From positions 109,104 to 173,103 of the forward strand of contig NZ_BCTM01000014.1 in NCBI RefSeq assembly GCF_001571285.1: a stretch of 64,000 nt of DNA. The letters run 5' to 3'. The stretch is from Kluyvera cryocrescens NBRC 102467 (lineage in GTDB: Bacteria > Pseudomonadota > Gammaproteobacteria > Enterobacterales > Enterobacteriaceae). The notes below the pieces were generated by a model that was not told the DNA's origin, ran no database searches, and saw only the letters and a program-made list of their open reading frames with translations. The position numbers were made by a program, and so were the translations under genes. Below are positions 19,729 to 27,847 of this stretch, one piece after another (position 1 is the stretch's first letter; each line of letters starts with the position of its first letter).

Positions 19729-20763
19729 ATGGCTTACTCAGTACAGAAGTCGCGCCTGGCGAAGGTCGCGGGTGTTTCGTTGGTTCTACTGCTTGCAGCC
19801 TGTAGTTCCGACTCGCGCTATAAGCGCCAGGTGAGCGGTGATGAATCCTACCTGGACGCCGCACCGTTAGGTGAACTTCACGCCCCTGCGGGGATGATCC
19901 TGCCGATTGAAAATGGCGACTACAACATCCCGGTCGCTAACGGCAGCGGTGCCGTAGGCAAGGCGCTGGATATCCGTCCGCCGGCTCAGGCGCTGGCGCT
20001 GGTCTCCGGTGCGCGCACCCAGTTTACCGGCGACACGGCCACGCTGCTGGTTGAAAACAGCCGCAGCGGCTCCCTGTGGCCACAGGTTGTCAGCATCGTT
20101 CAGGGGAAAAACTACACCATTACCAAACGTGATGATGCTAGCCAAACGCTGAACACAGACTGGGTCGACTGGAACCGCCTTGATGAAGACCAGCAGTATC
20201 GCGGTCGTTATCAAATCTCCGTGCAGCCTCAGGGCTACCAGCAGGCGGTAATGGTTAAACTGGTTAACCTCGAACAAGCAGGTAAAGCCGTTGCCGATCG
20301 CGCTTCGCTGCAGCGCTATAGCGCTGAAATGCTGAACGTTATCTCGGCGGGTCTGGACAAGAACGCTACCGATGCGGCCAATGCTTCCCGTGGTACCGCA
20401 GGTGCAACCTTTGACGTCCAGAGCGCTTCAGATGATACCGGTCTGCCAATGCTAGTGGTGCGTGCACCGTTTAACCAGGTATGGCAGCGTCTGCCAGCTA
20501 CCCTGGAAAAAGTGGGCATGAAAGTAACCGACAGCACCCGCTCTCAGGGCAGCATTGCGGTAACCTATAAGCCGCTGTCTGACAGCCGCTGGCGCGATCT
20601 CGGCGCAAGCGACCCGGGTCTGGTGTCCGGCGACTACAAACTTCAGGTCGGTGACCTTGATAACCGTAGTAGCCTGCAGTTCATCGATCCGAAAGGTCAC
20701 ACGCTGACGCAGTCGCAAAATGACGCCCTGGTAGCCGCATTCCAGGCCGCATTTACGAAGTAA
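19729..20763 (+). CDS. bamC: outer-membrane protein assembly factor BamC (lipoprotein)
   Basis: Lipoprotein of the BAM complex that inserts beta-barrel proteins in the outer membrane. It has 344 residues from the ATG at 19729 (AGGGAG Shine-Dalgarno), the E. coli length; a TTG three codons earlier is not needed. A type II signal peptide ends at the lipobox LLAAC with Cys25. An unstructured BamD-binding stretch follows, then two helix-grip domains (about 100-215 and 230-344). Formerly nlpB, cotranscribed with dapA, with a terminator at 20767-20796. Confidence 0.96.
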   Translation: MAYSVQKSRLAKVAGVSLVLLLAACSSDSRYKRQVSGDESYLDAAPLGELHAPAGMILPIENGDYNIPVANGSGAVGKALDIRPPAQALALVSGARTQFTGDTATLLVENSRSGSLWPQVVSIVQGKNYTITKRDDASQTLNTDWVDWNRLDEDQQYRGRYQISVQPQGYQQAVMVKLVNLEQAGKAVADRASLQRYSAEMLNVISAGLDKNATDAANASRGTAGATFDVQSASDDTGLPMLVVRAPFNQVWQRLPATLEKVGMKVTDSTRSQGSIAVTYKPLSDSRWRDLGASDPGLVSGDYKLQVGDLDNRSSLQFIDPKGHTLTQSQNDALVAAFQAAFTK

Positions 20764-20766
20764 TTT

Positions 20767-20796
20767 AAAAGGGCTGGAGCAATCCAGCCCTTTTTT
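20767..20796 (+). terminator. dapA-bamC terminator
   Basis: A stem of GGGCTGGA/TCCAGCCC with a 4-nt loop is followed by six T's, directly after the bamC stop codon. Confidence 0.9.
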
Positions 20797-20799
20797 CTG

Positions 20800-20822
20800 T
20801 ATAGTGACGCAAACGTGTGCGT
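20800..20822 (+). promoter_or_regulatory. purC promoter -10 and PurR operator
   Basis: TATAGT at 20800-20805 is a good -10 hexamer. The following ACGCAAACGTGTGCGT (20807-20822) is the PurR box known in front of E. coli purC. The operator would cover the transcription start and block initiation when purines are abundant. Confidence 0.85.
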
Positions 20823-20854
20823 CAGCAGAAAAGCACAAATTTTTAGGCTCTATA

Positions 20855-20902
20855 TCATTCAAGTTGCAGGAACGAATCCAACGCGGCCTTTAACCTGAAT
20901 GA
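20855..20902 (+). repeat. inverted repeat in the purC leader
   Basis: TCATTCAAGTT (20855-20865) pairs with AACCTGAATGA (20892-20902) with one mismatch. This hairpin lies in the untranslated leader between the PurR box and purC, and may be a remnant of a dispersed enterobacterial repeat. Confidence 0.4.
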
Positions 20903-20938
20903 CGACGAGTATCGTTAATCATCACTGGAGTGACAAAG

Positions 20939-21652
20939 ATGCAAAAGCTAGCTGAGTTGTATCGTGGTAAAGCGAAAACCGTATACAGCACCGAAAACCC
21001 GGATCTGTTGGTACTCGAATTCCGTAACGATACGTCAGCAGGAGATGGTGCCCGCATTGAACAGTTCGATCGTAAAGGCATGGTGAACAACAAGTTCAAC
21101 CATTTCATTATGAGCAAGCTGGCGGAAGCAGGTATCCCGACTCAAATGGAAGCGCTGTTGTCCGATACCGAGTGTCTGGTTAAAAAACTGGATATGGTGC
21201 CGGTAGAGTGCGTGGTGCGTAACCGCGCGGCCGGTTCACTGGTGAAACGTTTAGGGATTGAAGAAGGTATCGAGCTGAACCCACCGCTGTTCGATCTGTT
21301 CCTGAAAAACGACGCCATGCACGACCCGATGGTTAACGAATCCTACTGCGAAACCTTTGGCTGGGTGAGCAAAGAGAATCTGGCGCGTATGCAGGAGCTG
21401 ACCTTCAAGGCTAACGACGTGCTGAAAAAACTGTTCGACGACGCCGGGCTTATCCTGGTCGACTTCAAGCTGGAGTTCGGTCTGTTCAAAGGTGAAGTTG
21501 TGCTGGGCGATGAATTCTCGCCAGACGGAAGCCGTCTGTGGGATAAAAAGACCATGGATAAAATGGACAAAGATCGCTTCCGCCAGAGCCTGGGCGGCCT
21601 GATTGAAGCTTACGAAGAAGTGGCGCACCGTTTAGGCGTCAAGCTGGACTAA
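20939..21652 (+). CDS. purC: SAICAR synthetase
   Basis: Joins CAIR with aspartate using ATP in purine synthesis. With the ATG at 20939 the product is 237 residues, the E. coli length; the ATG at 20930 would add three residues and sits too close to GGAGTG. The SAICAR synthetase signatures are present: [10 protein letters not shown] at the N terminus, [13 protein letters not shown] in the middle, and LVDFKLEFG toward the end. Monocistronic behind a PurR-controlled promoter; ypfJ follows after a hairpin. Confidence 0.97.
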   Translation: MQKLAELYRGKAKTVYSTENPDLLVLEFRNDTSAGDGARIEQFDRKGMVNNKFNHFIMSKLAEAGIPTQMEALLSDTECLVKKLDMVPVECVVRNRAAGSLVKRLGIEEGIELNPPLFDLFLKNDAMHDPMVNESYCETFGWVSKENLARMQELTFKANDVLKKLFDDAGLILVDFKLEFGLFKGEVVLGDEFSPDGSRLWDKKTMDKMDKDRFRQSLGGLIEAYEEVAHRLGVKLD

Positions 21653-21668
21653 GTTTTACTCCCTCTCT

Positions 21669-21706
21669 CCGGCATCGTGGGGCCTGCGGAGGCGACGCGA
21701 TGCCGG
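21669..21706 (+). repeat. hairpin after purC (REP-like or terminator)
   Basis: CCGGCATCG (21669-21677) and CGATGCCGG (21698-21706) form a perfect 9-bp stem around a GC-rich 20-nt loop, 16 bp after the purC stop. There is no T tract, so a REP-like element protecting the purC mRNA end is more likely than a classical terminator. Confidence 0.4.
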
Positions 21707-21794
21707 CATGACGCATCCTACATTTCCAGTGGTAATCCCGTCCGTAACCGCCTACGATCTACCAGTATATTGATAAGATAAGATCGAGGTAGTT

Positions 21795-22664
21795 ATGCGT
21801 TGGCAAGGTCGTCGCGAAAGCGACAATGTGGAAGACCGGCGGAACAGTTCCGACTCTCAGGGAATGGGGCGCGGCCCCGGTTTTCGTATTCCTAGCGGCA
21901 AGGGCGGCATTATTTTGCTGATTGTCGTGGTGGTTGCGGGTTATTACGGCGTGGATTTAACCGGCCTGATGACCGGCGAGCCGATTGGTCAGCAGCAGTC
22001 CTCCCAGCGCGTGAGTCAGCCAAAAGATGACGAAGCCGCGAAATTTACCTCGGTGATCCTTGCTACTACCGAAGACACCTGGGCGCAGCAATTCAAAGAG
22101 ATGGGGAAAACCTATCAGCCTCCGCGTCTGGTGATGTACCGTGGCGCCACCCGTACCGGATGCGGCACCGGGCAATCCGTGATGGGGCCGTTCTACTGCC
22201 CAGCCGATACCACGGTCTATATCGACCTCTCCTTCTACGACGACATGAAAAGCAAACTTGGCGCAGGCGGTGATTTCGCGCAGGGTTACGTGATTGCCCA
22301 TGAAGTTGGCCACCACGTGCAAAAGCTGCTCGGCATCGAGCCTAAAGTACGCCAGATGCAGCAAAATGCCTCTGAAGCTGAAGTGAACCGTCTCTCTGTA
22401 CGCATGGAACTCCAGGCCGACTGCTTTGCTGGCGTCTGGGGTCACAATATGCAAAAGCAGGGCATCCTGGAAGCCGGTGACCTCGAAGAGGCCCTGAACG
22501 CCGCTGAAGCGATTGGCGATGATCGTTTGCAGCAGCAGAGTCAGGGCCGCGTGGTTCCCGATAGCTTTACCCACGGCACTTCCCAGCAGCGCTACACCTG
22601 GCTGAAACGCGGCTTTGATAGTGGCGATCCGGCTCAGTGCAACACCTTCAGTAAATCGCTCTAA
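21795..22664 (+). CDS. ypfJ: putative neutral zinc metallopeptidase YpfJ
   Basis: A 289-residue protein of the KPN_02809 zinc metallopeptidase family, close to E. coli YpfJ (287). A charged N terminus ([16 protein letters not shown]) precedes one membrane segment (about residues 37-55), so the catalytic part probably faces the periplasm. The zinc motif HEVGHH occurs near residue 170, and Glu of [14 protein letters not shown] is the likely third ligand. Conserved cysteines in RTGCGTG and PFYCPAD may form a disulfide. The substrate is unknown. tmcA starts 4 nt after the stop. Confidence 0.9.
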   Translation: MRWQGRRESDNVEDRRNSSDSQGMGRGPGFRIPSGKGGIILLIVVVVAGYYGVDLTGLMTGEPIGQQQSSQRVSQPKDDEAAKFTSVILATTEDTWAQQFKEMGKTYQPPRLVMYRGATRTGCGTGQSVMGPFYCPADTTVYIDLSFYDDMKSKLGAGGDFAQGYVIAHEVGHHVQKLLGIEPKVRQMQQNASEAEVNRLSVRMELQADCFAGVWGHNMQKQGILEAGDLEEALNAAEAIGDDRLQQQSQGRVVPDSFTHGTSQQRYTWLKRGFDSGDPAQCNTFSKSL

Positions 22665-22668
22665 CGTT

Positions 22669-24681
22669 ATGCCCCTCATCATGGACGAACTGCTCGCGCA
22701 GGCCGCGCGAATGGCGCAGGTGGGCATCCGCCGCCTGCTGGTCATCAGCGGCGAGGCGGCCTGGTGCGAAGCGCAGGCGATGGCGTTCCGCCATGCTGCA
22801 GATACTGAAATACTGTGGGTTGGTCCACGCACCGTGGCTCCCCCTTTTTGTTTCCCCGCCAAACTCACCACGCTGCTGGGACGCGAGTTCCAGCATGCCA
22901 TTTTCGATGCTCGTGACGGTTTTGATGCTTCCGCTTTCGCGGCGCTGGCCGGTACGCTGTGCGCCGGTAGTTGGCTGCTTCTCCTGGTACCGGAGTGGCG
23001 GCACTGGCGCCAGCAAACCGATGCTGACTCCGTGCGCTGGAGCGACACCGCGGAAGCAATTAGGACGCCTCACTTTGTTGATCACTTGTGCCGGACGCTA
23101 AGCGCCAGCCCACAGACGCTTGTCTGGCGTCAGGGGCAACCTTTAGCACAGCAACCGACGATTCCGCGCCAGGAATGGCGGCGCGCCAACGGTCAGCCGG
23201 AGCGCGAGCAGCAGGCTATCCTACAGGCTCTAGCGAATACTACGGCGAAGGTGTGCGTGGTGACAGCCGAGCGGGGGCGAGGGAAATCAGCGCTGGCAGG
23301 TATGCATATTCAGCGCCTGGCGGGTGATGCTATCGTCACCGCGCCTTCGCGTGCGTCGGCTGAGGTGATGGCGACTTTTGCTGGTGAGCGTTTTCGCTTT
23401 ATGGCGCCCGATGCGCTGCTGGCGTCCGACGTTGCAGCGGAGTGGCTGGTCGTCGATGAAGCGGCGGCAATCCCATCCCCGCTGCTGAAAAAACTGATGG
23501 CTCGCTTTCCCCATACGCTACTGACCACCACGGTGCAGGGCTACGAAGGCACTGGCAGAGGTTTTTTACTGAAATTTTGTGCCGACTTTCCGCAGCGTCA
23601 GGCGTTCACGCTGGCACAACCGATTCGCTGGGCCGCTGGATGCCCGCTCGAGTCGGTGGTTAACGATGCGCTGATTTTTCACGATGAAGCGTTTACCCAG
23701 CGGCCAGAAGGCGAATTGACGCTGCTGCCGGTAGAACAGGCTGCCTGGCAGAGTCAGCCGGCGCTGCCGTCTGCGCTCTATCAGCTTCTTTCCGGAGCAC
23801 ACTACCGAACTTCACCACTCGATCTTCGCCGTATGATGGATGCGCCAGGGCAACATTTTCTCGCGGCGCTAAGTGCCAGCGGTCCGGCAGGAGCCCTGTG
23901 GATGGTGGATGAGGGGGGCTTAACCCCTGCGCTGAGCCAGGCCGTTTGGGCCGGATTTCGGCGTCCGCGAGGCAATCTGGTGGCGCAGTCGCTGGCGGCG
24001 CATGGCGGTAGCCCGCTGGCTGCCACGCTTGTCGGGCGGCGCATTAGCCGAATTGCGGTGCATCCGCTTCGCCAGCGTGAAGGGATCGGCCAGCGCCTTG
24101 TGGCACAAGCGTGGGACAGCGCCACGGGCTGCGACTATCTTTCGGTCAGCTTTGGCTACACTGAGGAACTCTGGCGCTTCTGGCAGCGCTGTGGCTTCAC
24201 GCTGGTGCGTATTGGAACGCAACGTGAGGCCAGCAGCGGTTGCTATGCGGCGATGGCGCTTCGGCCGCTGACGGAGGCTGGCGCGGCGCTGATGCAGCGT
24301 GAATATGCCCGTCTGTGCCGGGAATGGCGCTGGCTTCAGCATTGGATCGATGAAAAAGTCCCGATCCCGGCGATGGCGGACGCTATTCTTACTGATGATG
24401 ACTGGTGGGATCTGGCCGGTTTTGCCTTTGCGCATCGTCCGCTGCTGGCGGTCCTGGGGAACCTGAATAGGCTTGTCGGACAGGTGACGCAGCCGCTGCC
24501 GGCGCTACGGGGCCGTTTGAACGGAGAGGAAGAGGCCGAACTTTGTGCTCGGCTGGCTATTCATGGACGTAAAGCGCTGTTGCTACGGCTTCGTGATGAA
24601 GCGGGACAGGCGATGCGGGCAGTGGATAGCGAACGGACAAATCAGCTCATGGAACAGATTCGACAACTGCAATTTTTTTAA
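22669..24681 (+). CDS. tmcA: tRNA(Met) cytidine acetyltransferase
   Basis: Acetylates the wobble cytidine (ac4C34) of elongator tRNA-Met using acetyl-CoA and ATP, which prevents misreading of AUA. From the ATG at 22669 the product has 670 residues (E. coli 671). The ATG at 22681 is also possible and neither has a clear Shine-Dalgarno, which suggests coupling to ypfJ. Domains: N-terminal DUF1726 (about 1-170), RecD-like helicase module with Walker A in ERGRGKSALAG and Walker B in LVVDEAAAIP, GNAT acetyltransferase with IAVHPLRQREGIG (about 460), and a C-terminal tRNA-binding part. Divergence from E. coli is greater than in neighbouring genes, but all motifs are intact. Confidence 0.94.
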   Translation: MPLIMDELLAQAARMAQVGIRRLLVISGEAAWCEAQAMAFRHAADTEILWVGPRTVAPPFCFPAKLTTLLGREFQHAIFDARDGFDASAFAALAGTLCAGSWLLLLVPEWRHWRQQTDADSVRWSDTAEAIRTPHFVDHLCRTLSASPQTLVWRQGQPLAQQPTIPRQEWRRANGQPEREQQAILQALANTTAKVCVVTAERGRGKSALAGMHIQRLAGDAIVTAPSRASAEVMATFAGERFRFMAPDALLASDVAAEWLVVDEAAAIPSPLLKKLMARFPHTLLTTTVQGYEGTGRGFLLKFCADFPQRQAFTLAQPIRWAAGCPLESVVNDALIFHDEAFTQRPEGELTLLPVEQAAWQSQPALPSALYQLLSGAHYRTSPLDLRRMMDAPGQHFLAALSASGPAGALWMVDEGGLTPALSQAVWAGFRRPRGNLVAQSLAAHGGSPLAATLVGRRISRIAVHPLRQREGIGQRLVAQAWDSATGCDYLSVSFGYTEELWRFWQRCGFTLVRIGTQREASSGCYAAMALRPLTEAGAALMQREYARLCREWRWLQHWIDEKVPIPAMADAILTDDDWWDLAGFAFAHRPLLAVLGNLNRLVGQVTQPLPALRGRLNGEEEAELCARLAIHGRKALLLRLRDEAGQAMRAVDSERTNQLMEQIRQLQFF

Positions 24682-24757
24682 CTGACTCATTCAGTTAAAT
24701 GGCATGGTCATTATTCTGGTGCGGCGTAAACTGACCGACAAAACCAAGGAGACAGCC

Positions 24758-25456
24758 ATGACACACGATCATTTTGTTGTTCAAAGCCCCGCGAAGCCCG
24801 CTCAACAGCTGCTGCTGTTGTTTCATGGCGTGGGCGATAATCCGGTGGCAATGGGACAAATCGGCAGCTGGTTTGCTCCGCTGTTCCCGGACGCGCTCAT
24901 CGTTAGCGTGGGCGGCGTAGAACCTTGCGGGCCGGCTCCGGGCCGCCAGTGGTTCTCCGTACAGGGCGTGACGGAAGAAAACCGTCAGGCGCGCGTTGAT
25001 GCCATCATGCCGACCTTCGTGGAAACGGTGCGCTATTGGCAGAAACAAAGCGGCGTTGGTCCGCAGGCTACCGCGCTTATCGGCTTCTCGCAGGGGGCGA
25101 TTATGTCGCTTGAAGGGGTTAAGGCTGAGCCTCACCTGGCGTCGCGGGTGATTGCCTTTAACGGCCGCTACGCCACGCTGCCGGAAAACGCCAGCGCGTC
25201 AACGACCGTGCACTTGATTCACGGCGGTGACGATCGGGTTATCGATCTGGCCTGGGCGGTGAAAGGTCAGGAAGCGATTCTGGCGGCAGGCGGCGATGTG
25301 ACGCTGGATATAGTGGATGATTTAGGTCACGCGATTGACGATCGCAGCATGCAGTTCGCGCTGGATCATCTGCGTTATACCGTGCCGAAGCACTATTTTG
25401 ATGAAGCGTTGAGCGGCAGTACGCCGAAAGATGACGATCTGATTGAAATGATGTAA
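24758..25456 (+). CDS. ypfH: alpha/beta hydrolase (carboxylesterase/phospholipase type) YpfH
   Basis: Cytoplasmic serine hydrolase with reported esterase activity in E. coli. From the ATG at 24758 (AAGGAG Shine-Dalgarno) the product has 232 residues, as in E. coli. The nucleophile serine is in GFSQGA, the acidic residue in HGGDDRVIDL and the histidine in DLGHAID, giving a complete triad; the oxyanion loop is LFHGVGDN. Upstream codons to 24704 are not used by the family. Ends at a bidirectional terminator. Confidence 0.93.
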   Translation: MTHDHFVVQSPAKPAQQLLLLFHGVGDNPVAMGQIGSWFAPLFPDALIVSVGGVEPCGPAPGRQWFSVQGVTEENRQARVDAIMPTFVETVRYWQKQSGVGPQATALIGFSQGAIMSLEGVKAEPHLASRVIAFNGRYATLPENASASTTVHLIHGGDDRVIDLAWAVKGQEAILAAGGDVTLDIVDDLGHAIDDRSMQFALDHLRYTVPKHYFDEALSGSTPKDDDLIEMM

Positions 25457-25472
25457 GGGCTCCGTATGCCTA

Positions 25473-25508
25473 TAAAAAAACGGGCTACCGTATGGTAGCC
25501 CGTTTTTT
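25473..25508. terminator. bidirectional terminator between ypfH and ypfN
   Basis: A strong stem (CGGGCTACC/GGTAGCCCG) is flanked by an A run and a T run between convergent genes. Confidence 0.9.
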
Positions 25509-25534
25509 CGCGGGGCGTCAGAATCGGCCGCGAA

Positions 25535-25735
25535 CTATTTCTTCGGCTGATCCTTTTTCGGCCAGTCGTCGTCATCGTCCCACTTGTCGTTGCAGTCGCG
25601 ATGTGGCGGCAGCTCCGGCTTGTTGGCGAGAAACTTCTTATGATCGACGCGGTTAAGGTCTTTAATCACGTTGATGATGACCCCCACCAGAAACACCAGT
25701 ACCAGAATCCACCAGTATTTTGTCAGCCAGTCCAT
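25535..25735 (-). CDS. ypfN: small membrane protein YpfN (UPF0370)
   Basis: A 66-residue protein almost identical to E. coli YpfN. A single transmembrane helix (about residues 8-25, [17 protein letters not shown]) is followed by a hydrophilic, acidic and lysine-rich tail containing DDDDDW and ending KKDQPKK. Function unknown. It lies 29 bp downstream of dapE and is probably cotranscribed with it. Confidence 0.93.
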   Translation of the reverse strand: MDWLTKYWWILVLVFLVGVIINVIKDLNRVDHKKFLANKPELPPHRDCNDKWDDDDDWPKKDQPKK

Positions 25736-25764
25736 GCGTATACCCCTTACTTATCGTTACGCCC

Positions 25765-26892
25765 TTAGGCGACGAGTTGTTCCATTATCCGTTGATACAT
25801 CCGTGCCAGCATCTGCAGATCGGCGGCGTTAACGCACTCATTAATTTTATGAATGGTGGCGTTCACCGGACCCAGTTCCACCACTTGTGCACCCATCTGG
25901 GCAATAAAACGCCCATCGGAGGTGCCGCCGGTGGTCAGCAGCTGCGGTTCTATTTCATTATAGTGTGCGATGGCGTTTACCACTGCATCCACCAGCTTAC
26001 CGCGCGACGTCAGGAACGGCTGCCCGGAGATCCACCAGTCGAGGGTGTAGCGCAGTTGGTATTTCTCCAGCAGCGCAACGACGCGCGCTTTGATCATCTC
26101 ATCCGTCAGCTCGGTGCTAAAACGGAAGTTGAACTGGACAAAGAGATCGCCTGGGATCACGTTGTTGCTGCCGGTGCCGGCTTTGATGTTGGCGATCTGC
26201 ATGCTGGTTGGCGGGAAGAATTCATTACCCTGATCCCACTCGATCGAGACCAGCTCGTTCATCCATGGCGCAGCGCGGTGCACCGGGTTATCGGCCAGAT
26301 GTGGATAAGCGACATGCCCCTGAACGCCATGAATGGTCAGGTTACAGGTCATGGAGCCACGACGACCATTTTTCACCACGTCACCGACCACTTCGGTACT
26401 GGACGGTTCGCCCACCAGACAGTAGTCCAGACGTTCGTTGCGCGCCATCAGCGCTTCCACCACTTTCACCGTACCGTTGGTGGCGCTGGCCTCTTCATCG
26501 GAGGTGATCAGGAACGCCAGGCGGCCTTTATGGTTTGGATGCTGGGCGACAAAGCGTTCGGCAGCGATGACCATGGCGGCAAGCGAGCCTTTCATGTCGG
26601 CGGCGCCGCGGCCAAACAGCATACCGTCACGAATAGTGGGTTCAAACGGCGGATTGATCCAGCGGTCAGCGTCACCTGCGGGCACGACATCGGTGTGACC
26701 TGCAAACGCCAGGGTTTCCCCTTTGCCACGCCAGGCCCAAAAGTTTTGGGTATCCCCAAAATCCATCGGTTCTACGGTGAACCCCGCCGCGCGCAGGCGC
26801 TCGATCATTAATGCCTGACAGCCCGCGTCATCCGGGCTAAGAGAAGGGCGGCGAATAAGCTGCTGAGCCAGCTCAATGACTGGGCAAGACAT
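25765..26892 (-). CDS. dapE: succinyl-diaminopimelate desuccinylase
   Basis: M20-family dizinc enzyme that removes succinate from N-succinyl-LL-DAP in lysine and peptidoglycan precursor synthesis. At 375 residues it equals E. coli DapE. The first zinc ligand histidine is in FAGHTDVV, the bridging aspartate in GRGAADMKG, the catalytic base and ligand in TSDEEA, a glutamate ligand in CLVGEPSS, and the last histidine in NATIHKINE. The yffB gene lies 55 bp upstream on the same strand, as in E. coli. Confidence 0.97.
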   Translation of the reverse strand: MSCPVIELAQQLIRRPSLSPDDAGCQALMIERLRAAGFTVEPMDFGDTQNFWAWRGKGETLAFAGHTDVVPAGDADRWINPPFEPTIRDGMLFGRGAADMKGSLAAMVIAAERFVAQHPNHKGRLAFLITSDEEASATNGTVKVVEALMARNERLDYCLVGEPSSTEVVGDVVKNGRRGSMTCNLTIHGVQGHVAYPHLADNPVHRAAPWMNELVSIEWDQGNEFFPPTSMQIANIKAGTGSNNVIPGDLFVQFNFRFSTELTDEMIKARVVALLEKYQLRYTLDWWISGQPFLTSRGKLVDAVVNAIAHYNEIEPQLLTTGGTSDGRFIAQMGAQVVELGPVNATIHKINECVNAADLQMLARMYQRIMEQLVA

Positions 26893-26947
26893 AAACTAGA
26901 CCTCGTTATTTTCGTTATCTGCAAAAAAGAAAAACAGGGCAACGGCG

Positions 26948-27307
26948 TTAGCGCGTCTGCGCGAGCCATTGGCCGTAACAGGCGTCGCTAAAACCAAGCA
27001 GCATAGGCTGTGCGGGCGCGCAGAGCAATGGGCGTTTGATGATAGCCGGCATTTCGAGCATCAGCGCTGCGGCGGCCTCGGCGTTGTTAACGCAGGCGCG
27101 AACGCTTTCATCCAGCTTACGCCAGGTGGTGCCACGCGTATTGAGCAGCGCTTCCCAGCCCAGCTCAGCAATAAAGGTCGCCAGCAGTTCGGGCGATAAC
27201 CCGTCAACGCGATAGTCATGAAAGCGATATTCAACCTGATGGTCATCGAGCCAGCGGCGGGCCTTTTTAATTGTGTCGCAGTTCTTTATTCCATAGAGGA
27301 TGGTCAT
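26948..27307 (-). CDS. yffB: ArsC/Spx-family protein YffB
   Basis: A 119-residue thioredoxin-fold protein of the ArsC/Spx family, close to E. coli YffB (118). It has a single N-terminal active-site-like cysteine ([12 protein letters not shown], Cys9) and the IKRPLL segment common to the family. Glutathione-related thiol reductase activity has been proposed for homologues; its role is not known. Second ArsC-like protein in the window after YfgD, but not closely similar to it. Precedes dapE on the same strand. Confidence 0.9.
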   Translation of the reverse strand: MTILYGIKNCDTIKKARRWLDDHQVEYRFHDYRVDGLSPELLATFIAELGWEALLNTRGTTWRKLDESVRACVNNAEAAAALMLEMPAIIKRPLLCAPAQPMLLGFSDACYGQWLAQTR

Positions 27308-27664
27308 GTTCCACCTTTATATCAGCAGGTTTTAGGGGATTCGAATATACACGTTATTCCGAGCGTCGCTCGGTTTAATTTCCGCCGCAGCAAGCGGTTG
27401 AAAAGCGAACAGTTTATCATGCTGCCTACAACTTTAGTTGTAGTGGTTTCGTATTGACTTACTTAAAATCGGCATCATGTAATTTACATTCTGATAACTA
27501 TTTCAGAATGTTGCTGTCCGTCACATTAAATGTCCAGATTCCGGCCCATAGTGATTTCATGCAGTAAACATATGTTGGCAGAGGCAATCAAAGTAATCGG
27601 ATAAACCGTATTCACAGGTCATACATTAGTACGTAAAATACGCATAATAATAAGAGAGGTAGTT
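27308..27664 (+). other. intergenic leader region upstream of ypfM
   Basis: No annotated gene is seen in these 357 bp. The region holds a perfect 8-bp hairpin CTACAACT/AGTTGTAG (27426-27443), a candidate promoter (27454-27483) and a second perfect hairpin at the likely transcript start (27486-27511). The rest, to the ypfM ribosome site AGAGAGG, is AT-rich untranslated leader of about 150 nt. Confidence 0.5.
27454..27483 (+). promoter_or_regulatory. candidate ypfM promoter
   Basis: TTGACT (27454-27459) and TGTAAT (27478-27483) match 5 of 6 positions of each sigma-70 hexamer with an 18-bp spacer. A transcript from here would run through ypfM to the terminator at 27813. Confidence 0.45.
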
Positions 27665-27724
27665 ATGATCGAACGTGAACTAGGGAACTGGAAAGACTTT
27701 ATTGAAGTAATGCTTCGTAAATAA
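27665..27724 (+). CDS. ypfM: small protein YpfM
   Basis: A 19-codon reading frame encoding MIERELGNWKDFIEVMLRK, which appears identical to the small protein YpfM detected in E. coli K-12, at the same place next to acrD and yffB. An AGAGAGG ribosome site lies about 6 nt before the ATG. The peptide is predicted as one amphipathic helix with no membrane segment. Function unknown. It was found by reading the sequence, being too short for usual gene callers. Confidence 0.9.
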   Translation: MIERELGNWKDFIEVMLRK

Positions 27725-27812
27725 TTTCAGCAATGTGAATTACGCGCTGTGTTCTTTCAATCACCATGATGGTGTGTTGTCGTACAGAGTAGTTGGGTCA
27801 CATTTCAACATA

Positions 27813-27844
27813 AAAAGGCGACATCGTGATGTCGCCTTTTTTGT
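27813..27844. terminator. bidirectional terminator between ypfM and acrD
   Basis: A 10-bp stem (AAGGCGACAT/ATGTCGCCTT, 4-nt loop) is flanked by A and T tracts and ends both convergent transcripts. Confidence 0.88.
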
Positions 27845-27847
27845 TTC

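Noticed and set aside
25720..26811. 363-codon frame antisense to dapE
   Set aside because: His-rich shadow of dapE, which has all its catalytic residues on the other strand.
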